Of a stretch of DNA of 37,692 nucleotides, positions 32,873 to 37,692 are shown one piece after another. Below the pieces are notes generated by a model that was given only the letters and a program-made list of their open reading frames with translations, searched no databases and was not told the origin of the DNA. Source of the stretch: an uncultured Erysipelotrichaceae bacterium (GTDB lineage Bacteria; Bacillota_I; Bacilli_A; RFN20; CAG-826); the NCBI GenBank assembly GCA_902803375.1, contig CADCPN010000058.1, forward strand, positions 1 to 37,692, written 5' to 3'. Every line of letters begins with the position of its first letter. Within the stretch, counting starts at the first letter, position 1. Made by a program: the position numbers and the translations under genes.

Positions 32873-34020
32873 TGATTCTTTTTGTCTTTCTTGGCGGCTA
32901 CGTCTTTGAACATCTGTTCCATCTTATCCATGGCGGACTCAAAGTTGAAGCGATTGGCATAGCCTAGGTATTTGTTGCCCATCTCGATTCTCTCTTTTGG
33001 ATGCTCAATCCAATAATCGATGCCGGCGGCCAAGGACTTCGGGCTCTTATAGTTGAAGAGGTTGTGCTCGCTTAAGGCGTAGGAACGGACCGCAGCACGT
33101 GGGGAATCGCTAAGAAGCGGGCAGATGCCAACGCTCAAGGCTTCTAGGCAAGAGATGGCCTCAAGGTCAATCGTGGAGGCATGGCAATAGAGGTCAACCA
33201 TGTTCACGAGGGAATTCATCTCCTCCTGAGGATGGAAGCCTAGAACCGGCTTGTTTTTCCAATTCTTGGTGGCTCTCCTGAACTTCTTCTCAAGCGGGCC
33301 GGCGCCGGCGAAGATCCATTGGATCTCGTCCGCATGCTTGCTGAATTTCATGGATTTGAGAATGACCTTATGGTTCTTCTCTTTGCTATATCTCGCAGTG
33401 AAGAGAATGAGGAACTTGCCCTTATATTCCTCTGGGCGGGTCACCTCGACCTTATGGAAGGCTTGCTTGACCCCATTGGAGATGACATAGGCGTTGGAAT
33501 GGAATTTGTTTTCCTTCTCAAAGATGTCTTTGATGAATGCGGAGGGATAATGGATGGCATCGACGTAGCGGAATAAGTGCTTATAGAGCCAGTGATACAT
33601 CGCATGGTTCGCCCAAGGGGCATTCTGAAGGAACACCTGATTGGTGAAGTTCTCGGCCTGGGTGTGAAGAGAAGCGGTGGTGGGGATGCCTAGCTTCTTG
33701 CAAAGCTTGATGGTTTTGCTTGAGAGGGCGCCGCAGAAATTGAAATGCACGACATCCGCATCCTTGATGGCGTCCTCGACGGTCTTCATATCGTGAGTGG
33801 AGGACAAGACGACGCCGTTATTGGCGACATAGCCGTCGAAGGGACCGAAGTGGATGCGCGGGACAACATAAAAACCAGTCTGGCCTTTTCTTTCGGCGTC
33901 TGGGCAGACGATGCGGACCTCATGGCCCTTCTTCGCCATTTCGCGGGCGACGTTCATCGTCGCGATGGTTGTTCCGTTGTTCTCTTCTCCGAGAACATCA
34001 CATACAAAGGTGATAATCAT
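32869..34020 (-). CDS. Glycosyltransferase family 4 (glycolipid type)
   Basis: This 383-residue protein has the GT-B fold. The N-terminal acceptor domain starts MIITFVCDVLGEENNGTTIA. The C-terminal nucleotide-sugar domain has LILFTARYSKEKNHKVILKS, then QWIFAGAGPLEKKF and the family EX7E-like motif LEAISCLEALSVGICPLL. It resembles diacylglycerol glucosyltransferases that make glucolipids in Gram-positive bacteria. Coupling to a PlsC-like enzyme supports a lipid acceptor (inference). No Shine-Dalgarno is obvious before the ATG. A TATAAT on the minus strand (34074-34079) may be its -10. Confidence 0.85.
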   Translation of the reverse strand: MIITFVCDVLGEENNGTTIATMNVAREMAKKGHEVRIVCPDAERKGQTGFYVVPRIHFGPFDGYVANNGVVLSSTHDMKTVEDAIKDADVVHFNFCGALSSKTIKLCKKLGIPTTASLHTQAENFTNQVFLQNAPWANHAMYHWLYKHLFRYVDAIHYPSAFIKDIFEKENKFHSNAYVISNGVKQAFHKVEVTRPEEYKGKFLILFTARYSKEKNHKVILKSMKFSKHADEIQWIFAGAGPLEKKFRRATKNWKNKPVLGFHPQEEMNSLVNMVDLYCHASTIDLEAISCLEALSVGICPLLSDSPRAAVRSYALSEHNLFNYKSPKSLAAGIDYWIEHPKERIEMGNKYLGYANRFNFESAMDKMEQMFKDVAAKKDKKNQ

Positions 34021-34102
34021 ATTAAGGATGTGGCTTGCGGCCTAAAAAGGGCTAGTCTCCCTAGGCAAGGATGATTATATAACCTTAGGTTACTCTCTAA
34101 AA

Positions 34103-34704
34103 CCAAAAAGAGCCGATGCGTAACGTTATTCTCCTATTTGGAGAGGATGCCCCTCTTCGGTAGAGAGATAGGCCCATCGCAAACTTGCCGGTGATTCAAA
34201 CCAAAAACAACCGCGAAAAACCCGAATTTCGGGGCTATAGTTCAATTTGGTTACTCCCAATCCTATGGACCCGAACAACGAAGCCCATAGGACGTTCAAG
34301 CGATTTATGAAAAACCATGGCGGCTGCAAAAAGATCCAGAATCCAGGATTGACGCAACCTTTTTTCTCATTTGGAACCATCGCGGAAACCTTCCAATGAT
34401 GGCGAGAGGCATGCTCCAGCTGTTCGTTTCGGCTCACGATGCAGTCGGATATAGGAGTGTGATGGCTAAAAATCCCCATGAACACGAGACTAGGTGGCCC
34501 TTACGTGCAAATCAGTACTTTTGCCAAAAAACGATCCTTTGACGGAACTAGAAAACCATTCTTGGCACATTTTTAAGCCGACTTCTTTGATGCGCTTTTT
34601 ATTGTCTTTTGATTTTGTTATTCCTGACTCATCATTATAACTCATGCCTATCTTTTCACATTTAGGTGACCGGCAGTCAATAAATAATATGTCGCTATCA
34701 AATT
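34103..34704. other. 600-base stretch without a recognisable gene
   Basis: The longest frame (minus strand, 34126-34485) is Trp/Phe-rich with no ribosome site and does not look like a real protein. On the plus strand a 44-codon frame starts near 34265 (MDPNNEAHRTFKRFMKNHGG), also without a ribosome site, and could be the end of a decayed gene. Several short inverted repeats occur, for example AACCCGAATTTCGGG. Its right end is AT-rich and leads into the tRNA terminator. Confidence 0.35.
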
Positions 34705-34739
34705 AATAAAAAACAGTACTGACATCGCATCAGTACTGT
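34705..34739 (-). terminator. Terminator of the initiator tRNA gene
   Basis: On the minus strand a perfect 10-bp stem, ACAGTACTGA/TCAGTACTGT (34730-34739 with 34713-34722), is followed by TTTTTTATTA. Confidence 0.9.
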
Positions 34740-34750
34740 GGTTTTACATC

Positions 34751-34827
34751 TGGTTGCGGGAGATGGGTTTGAACCACCGACCTCCAGGTTATGGGCCTGG
34801 CGAGCTACCGGGCTGCTCTATCCCGCG
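34751..34827 (-). tRNA. tRNA-fMet (CAT), initiator
   Basis: This 77-base tRNA is read on the minus strand and has an encoded CCA. The acceptor begins CGCGGG and ends CCCGCA-A-CCA, so the first pair is the C1-A72 mismatch that marks initiator tRNAs. The anticodon loop CCCATAA gives CAU on a CCAGG/CCTGG stem. The T loop GTTCAAACC is normal. Confidence 0.95.
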
Positions 34828-34854
34828 ATATGCAGTTGCCTTTCAGCGAGTTAA

Positions 34855-34883
34855 ACTATACACACCGATATACCGAGATGCAA
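34855..34883 (-). promoter_or_regulatory. Promoter of the initiator tRNA
   Basis: On the minus strand TTGCAT (34878-34883) and TATAGT (34855-34860) are separated by exactly 17 bases. The predicted start is about 20 bases before the mature tRNA. Confidence 0.75.
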
Positions 34884-35006
34884 GGACTTCTTCATACTTT
34901 TTTTCAAATCTATATATCAGCCCTATAAATATTGATAGAAAGCAATTGTTTTTACGCTTTTGTTTACGCTGTACAAAAATTCGTGAATATGTCGAAGCAT
35001 GTCACT

Positions 35007-35034
35007 TTGTATTGGAAAGAGAACAACATATAAT
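35007..35034 (+). promoter_or_regulatory. Promoter of the rubrerythrin gene
   Basis: TTGTAT (35007-35012) and a consensus TATAAT (35029-35034) are separated by 16 bases. The start of transcription would be just before the AAAGGAG at 35046. Confidence 0.7.
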
Positions 35035-35053
35035 CAAGACAAATCAAAGGAGA

Positions 35054-35101
35054 ATTAATTCTATTATGGAACTAAAAATTAATTCTATTATGGAACTAAA
35101 A
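35054..35101 (+). repeat. 24-bp tandem duplication spanning the rubrerythrin start codon
   Basis: Two perfect adjacent copies (35054-35077 and 35078-35101) each contain ATTAATTCTATT, the ATG and GAACTAAAA. The duplication keeps the frame and adds eight residues (MELKINSI) in front of the normal N-terminus. Confidence 0.95.
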
Positions 35102-35629
35102 GGAACCAAAACCGAAAAATGCCTACAGGCCGCCTTTGCTGGTGAGTCCCAGGCCCGCAACAAGTACACCTACTTCGCCTCTAAGGCTAAGAAGGATGGC
35201 TATGAGCAGATCGCTGCTCTCTTCCTAGAGACCGCTGAAAACGAGAAAGAACACGCCAAGCTGTGGTTCAAGTATCTTGAAGGCGGAGCCATCAAGGACA
35301 CCCTTTCTAACCTTGAAGAAGCCGCTAATGGTGAGGCCTATGAGTGGAACGAAATGTATCCGGAATTCGCTAAGGTCGCCGAAGAAGAAGGCTTCAAGGA
35401 GATCGCTGCTAAATTCCGCATGGTCGCCGCTATCGAGAAGACCCATGAAGAAAGATATAAGAAGCTTCTCAGCAACGTTAAGAATGGCGTTGTCTTCGTC
35501 AGCAAAGACGTTGCTGTCTGGAAGTGCCGCAACTGCGGACATATCGTTGTCGGCAAATACGCCCCACAGGTCTGCCCAGTTTGCGCTCATCCGCAGTCTT
35601 TCTTCGAACTATCCGTCGTTAACTATTAA
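35066..35629 (+). CDS. rbr: Rubrerythrin
   Basis: This is a protein of 187 residues from the first ATG. The ferritin-like four-helix domain holds the di-iron Glu/His ligands: [38 protein letters not shown] and [10 protein letters not shown]. It ends in a rubredoxin-like Fe(Cys)4 domain, [12 protein letters not shown] ... QVCPVCAHP. It reduces hydrogen peroxide in anaerobes with electrons from rubredoxin or NADH systems. The canonical N-terminus is [10 protein letters not shown] at the second ATG (35090); the only AAAGGAG is 13 bases before the first ATG (35066), so the longer form is likely. The frame opens far upstream, but that runs through the tRNA. A strong terminator follows. Confidence 0.93.
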   Translation: MELKINSIMELKGTKTEKCLQAAFAGESQARNKYTYFASKAKKDGYEQIAALFLETAENEKEHAKLWFKYLEGGAIKDTLSNLEEAANGEAYEWNEMYPEFAKVAEEEGFKEIAAKFRMVAAIEKTHEERYKKLLSNVKNGVVFVSKDVAVWKCRNCGHIVVGKYAPQVCPVCAHPQSFFELSVVNY

Positions 35630-35657
35630 TCTTTAACTAATCCTAAAAATTAATTTC

Positions 35658-35696
35658 GCCCAAGAAACACAGCATTCTTGGGCTTTTTTATTTTTT
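35658..35696 (+). terminator. Terminator of rbr
   Basis: A perfect 9-bp stem, GCCCAAGAA/TTCTTGGGC (35658-35666 with 35675-35683), with an 8-base loop is followed by a long T-run. Confidence 0.93.
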
Positions 35697-35727
35697 CTAA
35701 AAACTTTTTTCCCAAAATAGTGTCCTT

Positions 35728-35756
35728 TTGGAAATTTCGACCCCTATAAGTATAGT
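35728..35756 (+). promoter_or_regulatory. Promoter of the large structured RNA
   Basis: TTGGAA (35728-35733) and TATAGT (35751-35756) are separated by exactly 17 bases. No protein-coding gene follows for 1.5 kb, so the promoter must serve a non-coding transcript starting near 35763. Confidence 0.7.
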
Positions 35757-35993
35757 GAGGAGGGTAGAGATAACCTCTCACCTAACCTCCCCTCTCAGTG
35801 GTTGGGGGTTACGATCCAAAGGAAGTAGCGCTTCGGGCTCAAAAAACACGGGTGCCGACGTCGTTACCTCTTCCTTAAAGAAAGAGAGAAAGAGGAGAGT
35901 CTAGTGCAAGTCTAGATAGGTTCCGCCACGAACAATAGTTAGGGCTTAGCTACAAAGCCTCAGCAGTGGCATCTATGGCCGAAAGGCCACCAA

Positions 35994-36166
35994 CACCCTG
36001 GGCGGCAGGGGAAGCGCTTGAGTAACTCCAAGAACCAATCGCACAGAATCTCGTATGCCCGGGTGGCCCACGTATGTGTACTGCCCGGCGGGGAGGGGGC
36101 GACAGTCTACCTCCCCGGCCATCTGGTTATCCGCTTCGCTTTTCTAGAAATCGAGGCTGATGATAT
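35994..36166 (+). repeat. RNA repeat unit A
   Basis: The unit starts CACCCTGGGCGGCAGGGGAA then GCGCTTGAGT. Hairpin 1 is CTTG/CAAG (36017-36020 with 36029-36032). Hairpin 2 is CCGGG/CCCGG. Hairpin 3 is GGGGAGG/CCTCCCC (36090-36096 with 36110-36116), followed by CTGGTTATCCGC. Confidence 0.7.
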
Positions 36167-36334
36167 CACCCTCGGCAGGAGGGGATGCGCCTGTTTAACC
36201 GCAGGAAAAATCTGCACGAACCGCCGTACACATGCAGTCGCTTCCGTTTGAGGCGGCTGGGGGAGGCAGGGTGAAACTTGCCTCCCCGATTACCCGGTTA
36301 TTGGCTCTCACGCAAAGGCGGGCAGCTAGTGATG
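36167..36334 (+). repeat. RNA repeat unit B
   Basis: The unit starts CACCCTCGGCAGGAGGGGAT then GCGCCTG. Hairpin 1 is CCTG/CAGG (36190-36193 with 36202-36205), a compensated form of unit A's CTTG/CAAG. Hairpin 2 is CCGCC/GGCGG. Hairpin 3 is GGGGAGGCAGG/CTTGCCTCCCC (36260-36270 with 36277-36287), followed by CCGGTTATTGGC. Confidence 0.7.
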
Positions 36335-36505
36335 CATCCTTAGCAGGAGGGCAAGCGCTTGAGTCAAAATCCAAGAAAAACTGCACATCTTCCGCAAAAG
36401 CCTTTGTGGCCGTTTTGTCAGCGATGAAGGAGGGGGTAACCCCTCCCAAGCCCCAAATATCCACCTAGCAATAGGTTTGATAGCGGCGAGGGTGACCTTG
36501 CCTCC
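36335..36505 (+). repeat. RNA repeat unit C
   Basis: The unit starts CATCCTTAGCAGGAGGGCAA then GCGCTTGAGT. Hairpin 1 is CTTG/CAAG (36358-36361 with 36372-36375). Hairpin 2 is GCC/GGC within CAAAA/TTTTG arms. Hairpin 3 is GGAGGGG/CCCCTCC with a GTAA loop (36429-36446). The end is estimated. Confidence 0.65.
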
Positions 36506-36560
36506 ACCGCGTGGCCCGCGGGAAGAAAAAATGCCTATGCGCCACCTTCTATATTCTTTG

Positions 36561-37080
36561 CAAGGAAGAAAGAAGAGCTATTAGGAATACAAAGGCCGCA
36601 AACCAATGGATCAAATGCGTAAGCCTGATCCAAACGTTAGGCACCATTAGCCTCCCCTGCCGAAGTACATCGCCGATATAGGCGGGGCATATCCTAATGG
36701 CAAGGAACGATCCGTATATCGTTTCCGCATCCTGCCAATGCTTTCCCGGGTTAGCCTCCGGGCCAAGAGTCCTAGAGCCGCCTTAAGTCCATAAGGGGCC
36801 CATAGGAAAGGGTCGGCCGGCCCAAATGGGCAAATAGGCCTTTGTAACGCATTGAAGGGCCTATAGGGAGCGGGAGGTAATATTGCCTATTCGCAGAGGA
36901 AGCAAATTTCCCGGCTTCTTAACTCTCGGGTCGAGAGAGATAGCCTTGCTGACTACAAATAGACTTATGCCTATTTGATTAAGAAGGAAACAGACCACAC
37001 TTTTCTTAGAGACCTGCCCAGGCCTCGGAGGGGAGCCCAACCGACGGTTACGTTTTTGCCAGTGGAAGGACTCCTCTTTT
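36561..37080. other. Further structured non-coding sequence
   Basis: No gene is visible. Inverted repeats continue: a GGAACGAT/ATCGTTTCC hairpin at about 36704-36725, CCCGG/CCGGG near 36750, CTCTCG/CGAGAG near 36925, and GCCT/AGGC near 36620. It may be the 3' part of the large RNA or a second RNA. I see no clear terminator apart from a T-rich run at about 37070-37085. Confidence 0.4.
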
Positions 37081-37084
37081 CTTT

Positions 37085-37162
37085 TCATCCAACCCCGATT
37101 CGAACTTCGTGATTTCCGTGACAGGGAATAGCGCAGCCAGCAACCAAATGGGCCAAGGTATT
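37085..37162 (-). pseudogene. Decayed inverted copy of tRNA-Asp
   Basis: On the minus strand the sequence parallels the intact tRNA-Asp: CCTTGGCCCATT (intact CCTTGGACCATT), TCCCTGTCACGGA (identical anticodon arm with GTC) and CACGAAGTTCGAATC (intact CACGAGTTCGAATC). The acceptor stem no longer pairs and no CCA follows, so it should not be a working tRNA. Upstream of it (37165-37179) is an inverted copy of the intact gene's promoter region. Confidence 0.7.
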
Positions 37163-37164
37163 CA

Positions 37165-37243
37165 CTTAATATACAAGCGGATGCCAGAAACGAAAAAAGT
37201 TGAAGATTACCCTTGAAATGCGCTCCACTCGCTTGTATATTAA
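37165..37243. repeat. Perfect 15-bp inverted repeat upstream of tRNA-Asp
   Basis: CTTAATATACAAGCG (37165-37179) and CGCTTGTATATTAAG (37229-37243) are exact inverted copies. The right copy contains the -10 of the tRNA-Asp/Phe promoter; the left copy has the same position relative to the decayed tRNA on the other strand. Confidence 0.9.
37213..37241 (+). promoter_or_regulatory. Promoter of the tRNA-Asp/tRNA-Phe operon
   Basis: TTGAAA (37213-37218) and TATATT (37236-37241) are separated by exactly 17 bases, 35 bases before tRNA-Asp. A small GCCG/CGGC hairpin lies in the leader. Confidence 0.75.
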
Positions 37244-37276
37244 GCAAGCGCCGATAAAACGGCGTGAACAAACCTT

Positions 37277-37353
37277 GGACCATTGGTGTAGTGGTCAAAC
37301 ATGTCTCCCTGTCACGGAGAAGATCACGAGTTCGAATCTCGTATGGTCCGCCA
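37277..37353 (+). tRNA. tRNA-Asp (GTC)
   Basis: This 77-base tRNA has an encoded CCA. The acceptor GGACCAT pairs with ATGGTCC. The anticodon stem CTCC/GGAG carries the loop CTGTCAC with GTC, and the T arm is CACGAGTTCGAATCTCGT. Confidence 0.95.
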
Positions 37354-37359
37354 AGGTCT

Positions 37360-37435
37360 GGTCCGGTAGCTCAGCTGGTAGAGCAATGGACTGAAAATCC
37401 ATGTGTCGGCGGTTCAACTCCGCCTTGGACCACCA
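37360..37435 (+). tRNA. tRNA-Phe (GAA)
   Basis: This 76-base tRNA has an encoded CCA. The acceptor GGTCCGG pairs with TTGGACC (two G-T pairs), the anticodon arm ATGGACTGAAAATCCAT gives GAA, and the T arm GGCGGTTCAACTCCGCC is normal. It lies six bases after tRNA-Asp in the same transcript. Confidence 0.95.
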
Positions 37436-37475
37436 GAAAGAAAATTTTCCCGGGATTCCCGGGATTTTTCTTTCT
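37436..37475. terminator. Bidirectional terminator after tRNA-Phe
   Basis: GAAAGAAAA and TTTTTCTTTC flank a TCCCGGG/CCCGGGA core, giving a long symmetrical stem with T-runs on both sides. It is also the end point of the inverted tRNA remnant on the minus strand. Confidence 0.85.
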
Positions 37476-37560
37476 GTTGGTCGTCCTCTACCAGCGTAGT
37501 GTCCATTGCCCTACCGCATCACTACCAACCATCCCTTGGAAATGCGGACCATACGAGCTT
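37476..37560 (-). pseudogene. Decayed inverted copy of tRNA-Asp end and tRNA-Phe
   Basis: Read on the minus strand, CTCGTATGGTCCGC (37544-37557) equals the 3' end of the intact tRNA-Asp. GGTAGGGCAATGGAC (37501-37515) matches 14 of 15 bases of the D arm to anticodon arm of tRNA-Phe, in the same order and at similar spacing. The Phe anticodon is lost. It ends at the shared terminator. Confidence 0.7.
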
Positions 37561-37574
37561 GCGTATTTAAAGAT

Positions 37575-37600
37575 AAAAAGGCAGGACCACTGCCTTTTTA
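37575..37600. terminator. Rho-independent terminator
   Basis: AAAAAGGCAG pairs with CTGCCTTTTT around GACCA, a near-perfect bidirectional terminator. The transcript it ends on the plus strand is unclear. Confidence 0.8.
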
Positions 37601-37656
37601 TTTACTTAAACTCCTAGGTGCACGTAAGGGATGAAGGGACCCCTTCCTTCCAAGGT

Positions 37657-37692
37657 TGGTATAATGTGGCTGCTGTCCTGAAAGGAGGCAGC
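37657..37692 (+). promoter_or_regulatory. Extended -10 promoter and start of a hairpin RNA at the window edge
   Basis: TGG-TATAAT (37657-37665) is an extended -10 box. Its start would fall in GCTGCTGTCCTGAAAGGAGGCAGC-like sequence (37669-37692), which folds as GCTGC/GCAGC and TCCT/GGAG around a GAAA loop. This is probably the 5' end of another RNA or leader cut by the window. Confidence 0.5.

Larger units (their letters stand above)
35763..36560 (+). ncRNA. Large structured non-coding RNA with repeated domains
   Basis: No reading frame here resembles a protein, yet stable stems follow one another. Examples are GCCAC/GTGGC (35925-35929 with 35966-35970), GGCC-GAAA-GGCC (35977-35988), GGAGGGG-GTAA-CCCCTCC (36429-36446), GGCGAGG-GTGA-CCTTGCC (36485-36502) and an 11-bp stem at 36260-36287. 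GNRA loops (GAAA, GUAA, GUGA) and a C-UUCG-G loop appear on the plus strand, which sets the sense. Three ~170-nt units repeat with base-pair compensation. A sigma-A-type promoter precedes it. Size, ornateness and a nearby tRNA pair recall the ROOL, GOLLD and OLE classes, but I cannot assign it to any. The 3' end is uncertain and may reach about 37080. Confidence 0.75.

Noticed and set aside
34126..34485. Minus-strand frame of 119 codons
   Set aside because: No ribosome site, unusual Trp/Phe-rich composition and no recognisable motif.
34754..35065. A longer rubrerythrin reading frame starting at 34754
   Set aside because: It runs through the opposite-strand initiator tRNA and the rbr promoter; the real N-terminus is at 35066 or 35090.
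36195..36468. Overlapping short frames on both strands
   Set aside because: They lie inside the repeated RNA domains, whose paired and repeated structure explains the sequence better; no ribosome sites.
35994..36505. CRISPR array
   Set aside because: The units are about 170 bases, imperfect and internally structured; there are no short identical repeats with unique spacers and no cas genes.
35763..37080. RNase P RNA, tmRNA or a group II intron
   Set aside because: I could not find the GAGGAAAGTC or ACAGAAA cores of RNase P, a tmRNA tag frame with an Ala-type acceptor, or a domain V hairpin.
34498..37632. CCCTTACGTGCA at about 34499 repeated in inverted form at about 37618
   Set aside because: A single 12-base match over this length is expected by chance and the flanks do not align.
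1..37692. Mycoplasma-type genetic code (TGA = Trp)
   Set aside because: TGA ends several genes at the expected length (for example the phosphatase at 22080) and Trp is encoded by TGG.

Overview
The window looks like a chromosomal segment of an anaerobic, fermentative, low-GC Gram-positive bacterium, probably an uncultured gut or rumen member of the Bacilli/Erysipelotrichia side of the Firmicutes. This is inferred from an AdhE next to a clostridial-type Rex, [FeFe] hydrogenases, rubrerythrin, a class Ib RNR flavodoxin (NrdI), lipobox lipoproteins, a lysine riboswitch and strong AAGGAG ribosome binding sites. TGA is used as stop and TGG as Trp, so the genetic code is standard. The first 1.9 kb is clearly more AT-rich than the rest.

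Layout. 1-3110: an AT-rich mobile remnant with an XRE repressor, an ImmA/IrrE-type protease, a hypothetical protein and a decayed large serine recombinase. 3440-6550: a double-cupin gene, a Crp/Fnr regulator and a DUF1858-DUF438-hemerythrin-PAS protein, linked by a shared palindrome. 6560-6930: an unassigned structured RNA-like region. 6934-13383: small housekeeping genes (Ndk, ArsC/Spx-like, NrdI, Fe-alcohol dehydrogenase, acyl-ACP thioesterase) separated by gene fossils (nitroreductase, GH28-like). 13400-23630: the redox core: Rex-AdhE, RmuC, then a 2Fe-2S protein, a PAS-containing sensory hydrogenase homologue, a PP2C/SpoIIE phosphatase and a catalytic-type [FeFe] hydrogenase. 23657-27512: a DUF2804 protein, then a lysine riboswitch controlling an amino-acid ABC importer. 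27596-34020: minus-strand genes for an S41 protease lipoprotein, a GH2 glycosidase, a PlsC-like acyltransferase and a GT4 glycosyltransferase. 34700-37692: an RNA-rich end with initiator tRNA-Met, rubrerythrin, about 1.5 kb of highly structured non-coding sequence containing three ~170-nt repeated domains, then tRNA-Asp and tRNA-Phe flanked on both sides by decayed inverted copies of themselves.

How it fits together. AdhE, the hydrogenases and the Fe-ADH dispose of fermentative electrons, and Rex and the sensory hydrogenase plus phosphatase could adjust that disposal to NADH and H2. Rubrerythrin and the DUF438/cupin/Crp cluster suggest protection against oxidative or nitrosative stress. The best candidates for something undescribed are the repeated-domain RNA (35763 to about 36560 or beyond), the mirrored tRNA locus, a tiny minus-strand ORF carrying a textbook -1 frameshift signal (468-544), and the structured element at 6606-6850.
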